A stretch of 50,615 bases of DNA from an uncultured Acetatifactor sp. GTDB taxonomy: Bacteria > Bacillota > Clostridia > Lachnospirales > Lachnospiraceae. The stretch spans positions 1-50,615 of the forward strand of contig CAKRYI010000019.1 of assembly GCA_934426825.1 (NCBI GenBank). The letters run 5' to 3'. A model generated the notes under the pieces. The model was not told where the DNA came from. It saw only the letters and a program-made list of their open reading frames with translations, and did not search any database. Positions 41,474-49,091 of the stretch are shown piece after piece. The translations under genes and the position numbers were made by a program. Positions within the stretch are counted from its first letter, which is position 1. The number at the start of each line of letters is the position of its first letter.

Positions 41474-43283
41474 TGAGATGAGAAACCGCGGTCCCATGAG
41501 AGGGCATGGTCCCATGGGTGGACGCGGTGTAGGTGAAAAGTCAAAAGATTTTGTCGGGACATGGAAAAAACTGATTCTCTACTGCAAAAAGTACCTTCCG
41601 GTGGTTGTTGTGGCACTTGTTCTGGCAATGGCAGGTTCTGTCTGCTCCCTGATAGGGCCGGATAAATTGAAGGATTTAACCAATATTATCACCGAAGGAC
41701 TGATGACGGAGATTGATATGCCGGGAGTGAAGAAAATTGCTCTGTGGCTGATTGGATTGTATGGAGTAAGCGCTGTTTTTTCCTATATCCAGTCCTTTAT
41801 CATGGCAACGGTAAACCAGCGTGTCACCAAAAATCTGCGCCGTGACATTTCGGTAAAAATTAACAAAGTACCGCTTTCTTATTTTAACAAAAACAGTTTT
41901 GGCGATGTGCTCAGCCGCGTTACCAATGATGTGGATACCATCGGACAAAGCCTGAACCAGAGCATCGTCACGCTTGTGACGGCGATTACGATGTTTGCCG
42001 GTTCCCTTTTTATGATGTTTTACACAAACTGGATTATGGCGGTAACGGCGGTGGTGTCCACCATTTTCGGGTTCGGAATTATGATGTTTATTATGGGAAA
42101 ATCCCAGAAACATTTCATTGCCCAGCAGAGAGAACTGGGACGGATTAACGGACATATCGAGGAAATTTATACCGGACACAACGTGGTAAAGGCTTATAAT
42201 GGAGAAAAGGCAGCGCTGAAAACATTTGTGGAAATCAATGATAAGCTGTACGAGAGTGCATGGAAGAGCCAGTTTTTATCCGGAATGATGATGCCGCTTA
42301 TGAGTTTTATCGGCAATTTCGGCTATGTGGCTGTCTGTGTGGTAGGTGCGGCGCTGGCGATGAACGGCAACATTACCTTTGGCGTCATTGTGGCGTTTAT
42401 GATGTATATCCGTCAGTTTACCAATCCCTTGGCACAGATTGCGCAGGCGATGACAAGTCTGCAGTCCACAGCGGCGGCAGGAGAGAGAGTTTTTGAGTTC
42501 CTGGAAGAGGAGGAACTGTCCGATGAAAGTTCCAAAACAAAGCGTCTGGATGCGGCAAAGGGTGATGTGGAATTTGAACATGTGAAATTCGGATATATGG
42601 AAGATAAGGTTGTTATCCATGATTTTTCCGCAAAAGCGAAAGCAGGGCAGAAGATAGCCATTGTGGGACCTACGGGAGCCGGAAAGACAACGATGGTAAA
42701 TCTGTTGATGCGCTTTTATGAATTGAACGAAGGAGATATTCTGATTGACGGAGTATCTACGAAGGACATTACCAGAGAAAATGTGCATGATTTGTTCTGT
42801 ATGGTGTTGCAGGACACGTGGCTCTTTGAGGGAACCATCCGGGAAAATATCGTGTACTGCAAGGAAGGTGTCAGCGATGAGGATGTGGTAAAGGCGTGCA
42901 AGGCGGTGGGCATTGACCATTTTATCCGCACGCTGCCGAAAGGCTATGATACCGTACTGAACGATAAGGCAAATCTTTCCGCCGGACAGAAACAGTTGAT
43001 TACCATCGCCAGAGCCATGATTGAAAACGCGCCTCTGCTGATTTTAGATGAGGCGACAAGCTCGGTGGATACCAGAACGGAAATTCAGATTCAGAAAGCA
43101 ATGGATAAGCTGACCGAAGGAAGGACCTCTTTTGTGATTGCACACAGATTGTCCACCATTAAGAATGCTGATTTGATTCTTGTGATGAAAGACGGAGATA
43201 TTATCGAAAGCGGCAATCATGAGGAATTATTGGCTAAGGGCGGATTTTACGCCGATTTGTATAACAGCCAGTTTGAACAATAG
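41466..43283 (+). CDS. Heterodimeric ABC exporter subunit with catalytic ATP site
   Basis: The 605-aa half transporter has a Met/Arg/Gly-rich cytoplasmic N-terminus (MRNRGPMRGHGPMGGRGVG), six membrane helices and an ATPase domain. Walker A is GPTGAGKTTMV. Walker B is LLILDEATSSVD with catalytic Glu529. The signature reads NLSAGQKQLITIARA, i.e. LSAGQ instead of LSGGQ, the usual complement of a degenerate site. With the preceding gene it forms one canonical and one degenerate nucleotide site. Both genes overlap, ensuring equal synthesis. Confidence 0.93.
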   Translation: MSDEMRNRGPMRGHGPMGGRGVGEKSKDFVGTWKKLILYCKKYLPVVVVALVLAMAGSVCSLIGPDKLKDLTNIITEGLMTEIDMPGVKKIALWLIGLYGVSAVFSYIQSFIMATVNQRVTKNLRRDISVKINKVPLSYFNKNSFGDVLSRVTNDVDTIGQSLNQSIVTLVTAITMFAGSLFMMFYTNWIMAVTAVVSTIFGFGIMMFIMGKSQKHFIAQQRELGRINGHIEEIYTGHNVVKAYNGEKAALKTFVEINDKLYESAWKSQFLSGMMMPLMSFIGNFGYVAVCVVGAALAMNGNITFGVIVAFMMYIRQFTNPLAQIAQAMTSLQSTAAAGERVFEFLEEEELSDESSKTKRLDAAKGDVEFEHVKFGYMEDKVVIHDFSAKAKAGQKIAIVGPTGAGKTTMVNLLMRFYELNEGDILIDGVSTKDITRENVHDLFCMVLQDTWLFEGTIRENIVYCKEGVSDEDVVKACKAVGIDHFIRTLPKGYDTVLNDKANLSAGQKQLITIARAMIENAPLLILDEATSSVDTRTEIQIQKAMDKLTEGRTSFVIAHRLSTIKNADLILVMKDGDIIESGNHEELLAKGGFYADLYNSQFEQ

Positions 43284-43304
43284 AGGAAAGAAGGAGTGGT
43301 TAAA

Positions 43305-43697
43305 ATGAGAGAAAAAATACAGCGCTTTATGATAGGACGATACGGAAATGACCGTTTTAACCAGTTTTTGATGATACTGGCAGTTGTATTTCTGGTTCTT
43401 TCCTTTCTCAGAGTACCTTTTGCGTACCTGATTGCGGTGGCATTGATGTGCTATGCGTATTTTCGGATGTTTTCCCGCAACCTTACAAAGCGTGCAGTGG
43501 AAAATCAGAAATACTGGAAGTACGAGATGAAAGTCAGAAATTTTTTCGGAAAGAAAAAGAAGGAGTTTGCGCAGAGGAAGCAGTACCGTATTTTTAAATG
43601 CCCCAACTGCAAACAAAAGCTGCGGGTGCCGAGAGGAAGAGGTAAAATTGCAATCCGGTGCAGAAAATGCGGAACGGAGTTTATCCGCAAAAGTTAA
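43305..43697 (+). CDS. Small membrane protein with C-terminal zinc ribbon
   Basis: The protein is 130 aa. Residues 20-57 form one long or two short membrane helices, then a basic helix, then a zinc ribbon (about 99-126) with CPNCKQKLRVPRGRGKIAIR and CRKCGTEF, i.e. Cys-x2-Cys and Cys-x2-Cys. GAAGGAG lies upstream of ATG 43305. It starts 22 bases after the ABC pair and is followed 24 bases later by the DUF5685 gene. The function is unknown. A metal-bound RNA or protein contact at the membrane is possible. Confidence 0.75.
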   Translation: MREKIQRFMIGRYGNDRFNQFLMILAVVFLVLSFLRVPFAYLIAVALMCYAYFRMFSRNLTKRAVENQKYWKYEMKVRNFFGKKKKEFAQRKQYRIFKCPNCKQKLRVPRGRGKIAIRCRKCGTEFIRKS

Positions 43698-43720
43698 ACG
43701 GGAAAGGGAGTGTGTTGACG

Positions 43721-44578
43721 GTGTTTGGATATATCATTGTGAATAAAGAAGAGATGAAATTCAAAGAATTTGATGTCTATCACTCCTATTACTGCGGATT
43801 GTGCCGTAAATTAAAGGAGCGTTACGGAGGACTGGGTGAATTATCCTTAAGCTATGACATGACGTTTCTGCTGCTTTTGCTGACAAGCCTTTATGAGCCG
43901 GAAACGCACCTCTCAAGCTGCAAGTGCATTGCACATCCGCTTGAGAAGCATGAGACACGTATCAATGTGTTTACCGATTACATTGCGGATATGAATGTCC
44001 TGCTTACCTGCCTCAAATGTCAGGATGACTGGGAGGATGATAAGAAGCTGTCACGACTGGTATATGGCAGGCTTTTGGAAGGAAAAAGCCGTAAAAACAA
44101 GGATTTGTACCGGGATAAGATACGCAATATTTCCATGCTGATGAAAGAAATTTCTGACGGGGAAAAGGCGGATAATCAGGATATTGACGCTATGTCCGGG
44201 CTGTTCGGAAATGTGATGTCGCAGATTGTGGCGTGCCGTGAGGATGAGTGGAGTGAAATTCTGGGGAGCTTTGGATTTTACCTTGGAAAATTCATTTATC
44301 TGATGGATGCTTACGAGGATGTGGAGGAAGATATACGGAAGGGAAGATACAATCCGTTAAAGCGAAGGTATGAGACGCCGGACTTTGAGGGAGAATGTAA
44401 AACCATTCTCATGATGATGATGACGGAGTGCTGTAAAGTGTTTGAACAGCTTCCCATTATCGAAAATGTTGAAATTTTGCGTAATATTTTGTATTCTGGT
44501 GTTTGGTGCAGATACGAAACGGTACATGCACTGAGGCTGAATCGGGAAGAGAAGAAGGGCAGTAACCATGATATATGA
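43721..44578 (+). CDS. DUF5685-family protein with two Asp-rich, prenyl-synthase-like motifs
   Basis: A helical, cytoplasmic, 285-aa protein. It starts VFGYIIVNKEEMK and continues with YYCGLCRKLKERYGGLGELS, the DUF5685 signature. GTG 43721 is the likely start (GGGAG ten bases upstream), with TTG 43715 possible. Two acidic motifs stand about 95 residues apart: DDWED at 102-106 and DAYEDVEEDIRKGRYNP at 196-212. Their form resembles the DDxxD and D-x-x-x-D motifs of squalene/phytoene synthases, whose second motif is also followed by a GR-containing run. Cys pairs (CGLC, CKC, CLKC) are also present. It overlaps the J-domain gene by 11 bases. The enzymatic idea is inference. Confidence 0.75.
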   Translation: MFGYIIVNKEEMKFKEFDVYHSYYCGLCRKLKERYGGLGELSLSYDMTFLLLLLTSLYEPETHLSSCKCIAHPLEKHETRINVFTDYIADMNVLLTCLKCQDDWEDDKKLSRLVYGRLLEGKSRKNKDLYRDKIRNISMLMKEISDGEKADNQDIDAMSGLFGNVMSQIVACREDEWSEILGSFGFYLGKFIYLMDAYEDVEEDIRKGRYNPLKRRYETPDFEGECKTILMMMMTECCKVFEQLPIIENVEILRNILYSGVWCRYETVHALRLNREEKKGSNHDI

Positions 44579-45407
44579 CCCGTACGGTGTCCTCGGAGTT
44601 GACAGAAATGCAACGGATGAGGAAGTGAAAAAAGCATATAAGGCTTTGAGCAGAAAATACCACCCGGATGCCAATATTAATAATCCGAAGAAGGCATATG
44701 CGGAGGAAAAATTCAAGGAGATTCAGTCCGCATACCAGCAGATTATGAAAGAGCGCACGGAAGGGTATTCCGGCGGTTACGGTTTCGGACAGGGCAGTTA
44801 TGGAACGGGTGGTTTCGGACAAAGCGGCTATGGACAGGGCAGTTATGGGACGGGTGGCTTCGGACAGGGCAGTTATGGAACGGGTGGCTTCGGACAGGGT
44901 AGCTATGGAAACGGTGGTTTCGGAACGGGCGGCTTCGGAGGATTCGGATATGGCCCATTTGGAAATTTCGGGGATTTCGGACAGAGTTCCAACACCGGAT
45001 ATGAGGAGGACCCAAGACTGCGGGCGGCAGGCAACTATATCCGTAACGGCTATTACAAAGAGGCGCGCAATGCGTTGGATGGTGTGGAGGAAGCCGTCAG
45101 AAATGCAAGATGGTATTACTACAGCGCCATTGCACATTCCGCACTGGGAAACAACGTGGCGGCACTGGAGCATGCGAGAAGGGCGGCGGCATTAGAACCC
45201 GGAAACATTACTTATCAGGGACTGGTACAACGTTTGGAGAGCGGCGGGGGCTGGTATGAGAGCAGACAGGCATCCTACGGGTATCCCGGAGTGGGAAGCA
45301 AAAGACTGTGCGTAAGCTGCCTGAATTTGTTCCTTTTGAATTTAATCTGCAACCTTTGCTGCGGAGGCGGCGGATTCTGTCTGGGCGGACGCGGCGGCTA
45401 TTATTAA
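44568..45407 (+). CDS. J-domain protein with Gly/Phe/Gln/Tyr repeat and Cys-rich tail
   Basis: The 279-aa protein carries a J domain at residues 1-65 (DPYGVLGVDRNATDEEVKKA, then RKYHPDANINNPKK) with the HPD motif that triggers Hsp70 ATPase. Residues 68-140 are a tandem repeat of the type GFGQGSYGTG, comparable to the G/F region of DnaJ. Residues 145-225 form TPR-like helices (YIRNGYYKEARNALDGV, AIAHSALGNNVAALEHAR). The last 35 residues are hydrophobic and rich in Cys and Gly (LCVSCLNLFLLNLICNLCCG), possibly a membrane anchor or lipid attachment. It is not DnaJ, since no zinc-finger domain is present. It is coupled to the DUF5685 gene by an 11-base overlap. Confidence 0.85.
   Translation: MIYDPYGVLGVDRNATDEEVKKAYKALSRKYHPDANINNPKKAYAEEKFKEIQSAYQQIMKERTEGYSGGYGFGQGSYGTGGFGQSGYGQGSYGTGGFGQGSYGTGGFGQGSYGNGGFGTGGFGGFGYGPFGNFGDFGQSSNTGYEEDPRLRAAGNYIRNGYYKEARNALDGVEEAVRNARWYYYSAIAHSALGNNVAALEHARRAAALEPGNITYQGLVQRLESGGGWYESRQASYGYPGVGSKRLCVSCLNLFLLNLICNLCCGGGGFCLGGRGGYY
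44775..44950 (+). repeat. In-frame 30-bp-type tandem repeat in the J-domain gene
   Basis: Repeats coding GFGQGSYGTG-like units, five to six times with small changes, between the J domain and the helical part. They are likely to vary in number between strains. Confidence 0.85.
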
Positions 45408-45448
45408 CGACAGGTTATGGCTGGCAGAGAAATTTTCAGTGCCTGCAT

Positions 45449-45506
45449 GCACTTGACACAAACTCGTTATGCGCAAAAAACGTGCGCAGAAATGTGGGAG
45501 AAAATG
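45449..45506 (+). repeat. 58-bp interspersed repeat ending on a start codon, copy 2
   Basis: It matches 38873-38930 at 54 of 58 positions and again ends exactly on an ATG. The variant bases make a better ribosome site here (GTGGGAGAAA). It follows the J-domain gene by 41 bases. Confidence 0.85.
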
Positions 45507-46424
45507 AAGACGAAATCAAGGTATCAGAGAGCAAGAAGATTTTTAATTTTTTGGACACTATTTATCGGTATCGGAGCAGTGGCGGGGGCAGCCGGAATGC
45601 TGGCAGACCCTACCGGAAAAGCCATGGGTATGGACGCCATGCTGCCGTATTTTCAGGTACTTCCTTTTTCGGAGGTACTGTTTCAGAATTTTATCTTTTC
45701 CGGCATTTCCCTTCTCATCGTGAACGGACTGACCAATCTGACAGCAGCGGGGTTATTGCTTGCAAAAAAGAAATCCGGCGTTGTACTCGGAGGCATTTTC
45801 GGCGTAACGCTGATGCTGTGGATTTGTATTCAGTTCTATATGTTTCCTTTGAATTTCATGTCCACCATTTACTTTATTTTCGGGGCATGTCAGGCGGCAG
45901 CCGGGTATGCGGCATGGGTATTTGAAAAGCAGGAATCTTTTCAGGTAAACATTGCCGATTACCCCAATATCGGAAATAATCCCAAACGGCTGGTCGTGTT
46001 CCTTTCCCGCATGGGTTATGTGAAAAAACAGGCGTATGAGGAGGCGGACAAAACCGGTGCGGCACTCTATGAAATTCGGTCCACGGAGCGGACAGAAGGA
46101 ACATTGGGATTCTGGTGGTGCGGCCGCTTTGCCATGCACCGTTGGGACATGCCCATTGAGCCAATCAGTGTGGATTTGTCGAAATACGAACAGGTGACAA
46201 TCTGTTCCCCCATCTGGGTATTTGCCCTCGCTGCGCCGGTTCGCAGTTTCTGCCGACAGGCAGCCGGAAAAATTCAGAAAGTTGATTACATACTGGTTCA
46301 CCATACAGGCGGCATCTATGAGAATGCAGCGAAAGAAATGGATACGCTCCTTGGAATCACACATACTTCCCTGCGCAGTGTGCAGTGTAAAATGGGAAAA
46401 TATAAAGAGATAAAGGAACGATAG
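45504..46424 (+). CDS. Membrane protein with C-terminal flavodoxin-like domain
   Basis: In this 306-aa protein, residues 1-150 contain four hydrophobic segments. Residues 160-306 resemble a flavodoxin/NADPH-dependent reductase fold: LVVFLSRMGYVKKQAYEEA as a first strand-loop-helix, DLSKYEQVTICSPIWVFALA (the PIW of flavodoxin-like loops) and a late VHHTGGIYEN. The first loop lacks the ordinary Thr/Ser-rich phosphate motif, so FMN binding is uncertain. The ATG at 45504 has GGGAG five bases upstream. The ATG at 45417 would read through the repeat and is rejected. It might pass electrons to or from a membrane partner. Confidence 0.7.
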   Translation: MKTKSRYQRARRFLIFWTLFIGIGAVAGAAGMLADPTGKAMGMDAMLPYFQVLPFSEVLFQNFIFSGISLLIVNGLTNLTAAGLLLAKKKSGVVLGGIFGVTLMLWICIQFYMFPLNFMSTIYFIFGACQAAAGYAAWVFEKQESFQVNIADYPNIGNNPKRLVVFLSRMGYVKKQAYEEADKTGAALYEIRSTERTEGTLGFWWCGRFAMHRWDMPIEPISVDLSKYEQVTICSPIWVFALAAPVRSFCRQAAGKIQKVDYILVHHTGGIYENAAKEMDTLLGITHTSLRSVQCKMGKYKEIKER

Positions 46425-46429
46425 AGGAT

Positions 46430-48253
46430 GTGTGCCGGTCCTTTTCAGAAATGATTGTTCGGCATGAACTGCAGTATATTAAGACCGGGGATTTGTGGTA
46501 TAAGCTGCTGATGGTAGCGGTATGTGATATTTACTGGTTTAATCCTGTTTTCCGGTTAATGAAAAAGATGGCTTTTCAAGATGTGGAATATGTCTGCGAT
46601 GAGAGGGTCACTGCAAAGATGAATCCGGCGCAGAAGGCGGAGTACGGAAATGCCATACTGGAAACAATGGCGGGAAGAAAGGAGAGGGGTATGTCTTTTA
46701 CAACAAAATTTGCAGCAAACAAAAAGCAGGTGAAAAACCGACTGGAGAATATTTTTTCCGGTCACAACCGCAAAGCGGGAATTACCATGTTCACAACATG
46801 GTTGCTTATACTGGTATTAGGAACTGCCTGCGTATCCGTGCAGCCTAAGGAGAACAATGCCACTGATGCGGACGTGCAGAATACACAGGAAGATAAAACG
46901 GAGCAGGAATTGCCCGATGATACCGGCAACGGCAGTGAAGAGGACAGTGCGGGACAGGATGTTTCCGAACAGGGCATTTCCGGACAGCAAAGTTTTACGG
47001 TGGATGCCTATATTTTACCGGAGGAAGAGGTATTAAAGGAATTTGAGGCAAACTATCCGCAGTATGCAGTGGAGGCAGTGGAAGATTTTGACTATGCTTC
47101 TGTGGCGGACGGAACGGGAGAGATGCCTGTTATGTGGGAAGCCAACAGCAATCAGGTACTGGCACTGGGACATACGGGAATGGTTGCAGACCTCACAGAG
47201 GTGCTGGAGCAGAGAGGGTGGCTTAGCCAAATGAATGACTCCGTAAGACAGTATTTGGCGGATGAGGAGGGGCATATATATGGAATCCCGAATTCTGTCT
47301 ACGCTTTTGGAGTGGTGTGCAATATCGAGTTGTTTGAACAGGCGGGACTGGTGGATGAGTCCGGTATGCCCATACTTCCCGGTACATGGGAGGAAGCGGC
47401 GCAGACTGCCGGAATGATCAAAGAAAAGACGGGACAGGCAGGATTGTGCTTAATGACCGCAGATATGGCAGGAGCATGGCAGTTTGTAAATACTGCATGG
47501 AATTTTGGCGCGACGGATTTATGCGTGGCAAATCCGGACGGTACCTATACGGCACATTTGGATTCCGAGGGAGCAATAGGTGCCATGGAATTTGTGAAGT
47601 CTTTGAAGTGGAAATATGATGCACTGACAGATTTTCCCCAAAAGGAAAATTACATGACCGGATATGAGCATATCGGTAACGGTACGGCGGGTATGTATAT
47701 CGGCGCAAGCGATGCTTTGTACATGCCGGGGATGTCCGGGCTAAAACCGGATAAAATCGCCTTTATTGCCATGCCGGCGGGACCGGGAGGAGAGCAGTAT
47801 ACCATGCTGGACGGAGGAATCATTGTCTTTTCCGCAGAGGCAACCCCGGAGGAAATAGACGCGGGATTGACTATGATAGAAATGATGGGATTGAGCCCTG
47901 AGCTGAATGATGCGTGCAAGAAGCGTATCGATGCAAGAATCGAGGATGCTCTCAATAACAATGCCCCTGCCATTGCGGAAATCCCGATTTGGAAAAACAG
48001 TGAACGAAATAAATACGAGAGCGAAGTGCTGGAGCAGAAAAGCAATGCAGACATGAAGTTATACCAGAGCTTTTATGATGCGGTGAATGAGCCGGGAAGT
48101 TTGAGGGTCTGTGATATGCCATGGCTGTCGGCAATGTACGGCGAGCTGACAACCGTATTACAGGCAGTGGTGTCTGATGAAAATGCGGATGTTGCGGAAT
48201 TAATGAGACGGGCAAACAACAATTACCAGAGCGTGTTAGATAGCGAAAAATAA
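46430..48253 (+). CDS. Truncated M56 (BlaR1-like) peptidase fused to a family-1 solute-binding domain
   Basis: The protein is 607 aa. Residues 5-110 match the second half of the BlaR1/MecR1 M56 domain: HELQYIKTGDLWYKLL, WFNPVFRLM, DVEYVCDERV. The N-terminal membrane helices of the family are absent and the zinc motif HExxH reads His12-Glu-Leu-Gln-Tyr16, so the second zinc His is lost. A helix at about 114-136 (TMFTTWLLILVLGTAC) leads to an acidic linker and an extracellular sugar-binding domain (about 185-607, e.g. YGIPNSVYAFGVVCNIELFE). The start is GTG 46430 without a good ribosome site, six bases after the flavodoxin-like gene. It could be a converted sensor or a damaged gene. No permease and no BlaI-type repressor are nearby. 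Confidence 0.75.
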   Translation: MCRSFSEMIVRHELQYIKTGDLWYKLLMVAVCDIYWFNPVFRLMKKMAFQDVEYVCDERVTAKMNPAQKAEYGNAILETMAGRKERGMSFTTKFAANKKQVKNRLENIFSGHNRKAGITMFTTWLLILVLGTACVSVQPKENNATDADVQNTQEDKTEQELPDDTGNGSEEDSAGQDVSEQGISGQQSFTVDAYILPEEEVLKEFEANYPQYAVEAVEDFDYASVADGTGEMPVMWEANSNQVLALGHTGMVADLTEVLEQRGWLSQMNDSVRQYLADEEGHIYGIPNSVYAFGVVCNIELFEQAGLVDESGMPILPGTWEEAAQTAGMIKEKTGQAGLCLMTADMAGAWQFVNTAWNFGATDLCVANPDGTYTAHLDSEGAIGAMEFVKSLKWKYDALTDFPQKENYMTGYEHIGNGTAGMYIGASDALYMPGMSGLKPDKIAFIAMPAGPGGEQYTMLDGGIIVFSAEATPEEIDAGLTMIEMMGLSPELNDACKKRIDARIEDALNNNAPAIAEIPIWKNSERNKYESEVLEQKSNADMKLYQSFYDAVNEPGSLRVCDMPWLSAMYGELTTVLQAVVSDENADVAELMRRANNNYQSVLDSEK

Positions 48254-48336
48254 AGAATTTTAAGAGCTGAAACGGCGCTACCATGCGGGTTTGTAAAAAA
48301 ATGTAGAAAAAATTTCAACAATTTAGAAAAAAAGGG

Positions 48337-48365
48337 TTGCATTTTTCCGAAAGGCACGTTATAAT
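48337..48365 (+). promoter_or_regulatory. sigmaA promoter of the tRNA-Pro gene
   Basis: TTGCAT (48337-48342), 17 bases, TATAAT (48360-48365). Start near 48372, seven bases before the tRNA. Confidence 0.88.
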
Positions 48366-48378
48366 ACTACTTGTGTTT

Positions 48379-48453
48379 CGGGGTGTGGCTCAGCTTGGTT
48401 AGAGCGCCGTCTTAGGGAGGCGGAGGTCGCGAGTTCGAATCCCGCCACTCCGA
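48379..48453 (+). tRNA. tRNA-Pro, anticodon AGG
   Basis: It folds as a cloverleaf: acceptor CGGGGTG/CACTCCG (C1-G72, typical of proline tRNA), D arm GCTC/GAGC, anticodon arm CCGTC/GGCGG with loop TTAGGGA, T loop TTCGAAT, discriminator A. The anticodon at 48414-48416 is AGG. The T stem GCGAG/CCCGC has one A-C mismatch. CCA is not encoded. A34 in a proline tRNA is unusual for bacteria. Confidence 0.93.
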
Positions 48454-48460
48454 TGAATGA

Positions 48461-48506
48461 AGAAGTGCTAATTCTTGATATGGTCAGGATTTAGTGCTTC
48501 TTTTTT
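48461..48506 (+). terminator. Terminator of the tRNA-Pro gene
   Basis: An 18-base stem starting AGAAGTGCTAA (48461 on) and closing TTTAGTGCTTCT, with three G-T pairs and one mismatch, followed by six T at 48501-48506. Confidence 0.85.
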
Positions 48507-48537
48507 GTGTTTAGCAGAGGATGCTTTTATTCGCACA

Positions 48538-48566
48538 TTTACTATTTCTATGTGTTGTGATATTAT
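48538..48566 (+). promoter_or_regulatory. Extended -10 promoter before the zinc-ribbon gene
   Basis: TTTACT (48538-48543), 17 bases, TATTAT (48561-48566) preceded by TGA. Start near 48573. Confidence 0.55.
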
Positions 48567-48587
48567 AACAGCATGGAGGTGCTACAT

Positions 48588-48836
48588 ATGTTTTGTTTAC
48601 AATGCGGAAAAGATATTGGTAATATCAATCAGAATAGAATCTGTCCTTATTGCGGTAAAGAACAATATGAGATGCCACAGAAGATAGATTATGTGCCACA
48701 GAAGATAGATTATATGCCACCTAAAAAAAAGATACTATATGATTATTCTGAGGAAGAATTGCTTGCTTTAGGATTATATCCGCAGGATGAAAATTATAAG
48801 ATGAGTTTAATATCAATGATATTGGGGAAAAGGTAG
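48588..48836 (+). CDS. Short zinc-ribbon protein, probably C-terminally truncated
   Basis: The 82-aa protein has a zinc ribbon at residues 2-27 (FCLQCGKDIGN ... CPYCGKEQ, two Cys-x2-Cys). A short duplicated segment PQKIDY (twice) follows, then YDYSEEELLALGLYPQDENYK. It stops just as a hydrophobic segment begins (MSLISMILGKR). Zinc-ribbon plus membrane-helix proteins normally continue here, and a matching hydrophobic remnant occurs at 48853-48981 in another frame. ATG 48588 has GGAGGT eight bases upstream. Confidence 0.6.
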   Translation: MFCLQCGKDIGNINQNRICPYCGKEQYEMPQKIDYVPQKIDYMPPKKKILYDYSEEELLALGLYPQDENYKMSLISMILGKR

Positions 48837-48852
48837 TTTTTGTAGCAGGTAA

Positions 48853-48981
48853 CTGAATGAGAATCACAGCATATCAGGAGTAATGGGAAGCATTTCAAAG
48901 AGTCTTGGAAAAAAAGACAAGGGGGATATGCCTGCGCGTTGCATTTCATGTTGCATAGTTGGCTGGAATGGTAGAATATAG
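48853..48981 (+). pseudogene. Remnant of the membrane part of the zinc-ribbon gene
   Basis: The open frame reads HSISGVMGSISKSLGKKDKG then DMPARCISCCIVGWN and stops. The pattern small-residue helix, then charged KSLGKKDKG loop, then the start of a second hydrophobic helix is what follows a zinc ribbon in small membrane proteins of this group. It lacks a proper start (ATG 48883 has GGAG only two bases away). A deletion and frameshift from the 48588 gene would explain both pieces. Confidence 0.4.
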
Positions 48982-49029
48982 ATTTTTTTTCAGAATAGGG
49001 TATAATAATTCAGAGAGCGCATAAATGCT

Positions 49030-49053
49030 AAAAACCCAGCATTTATGCTGGGT
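49030..49053 (-). terminator. Terminator of the tRNA-Val gene (- strand)
   Basis: On the - strand ACCCAGCA, TAAA, TGCTGGGT form a perfect 8-bp hairpin followed by five T. Between 48982 and 49029 nothing else is seen. Confidence 0.92.
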
Positions 49054-49091
49054 CTAGGAAAATCAGCATTGTTATTGTGTGCAACAAAAAA

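Noticed and set aside
46428..46454. ATG 46428 as start of the M56-like gene
   Set aside because: It is out of frame and stops after eight codons. Only the GTG at 46430 or the ATG at 46451 reads into the M56-like sequence.
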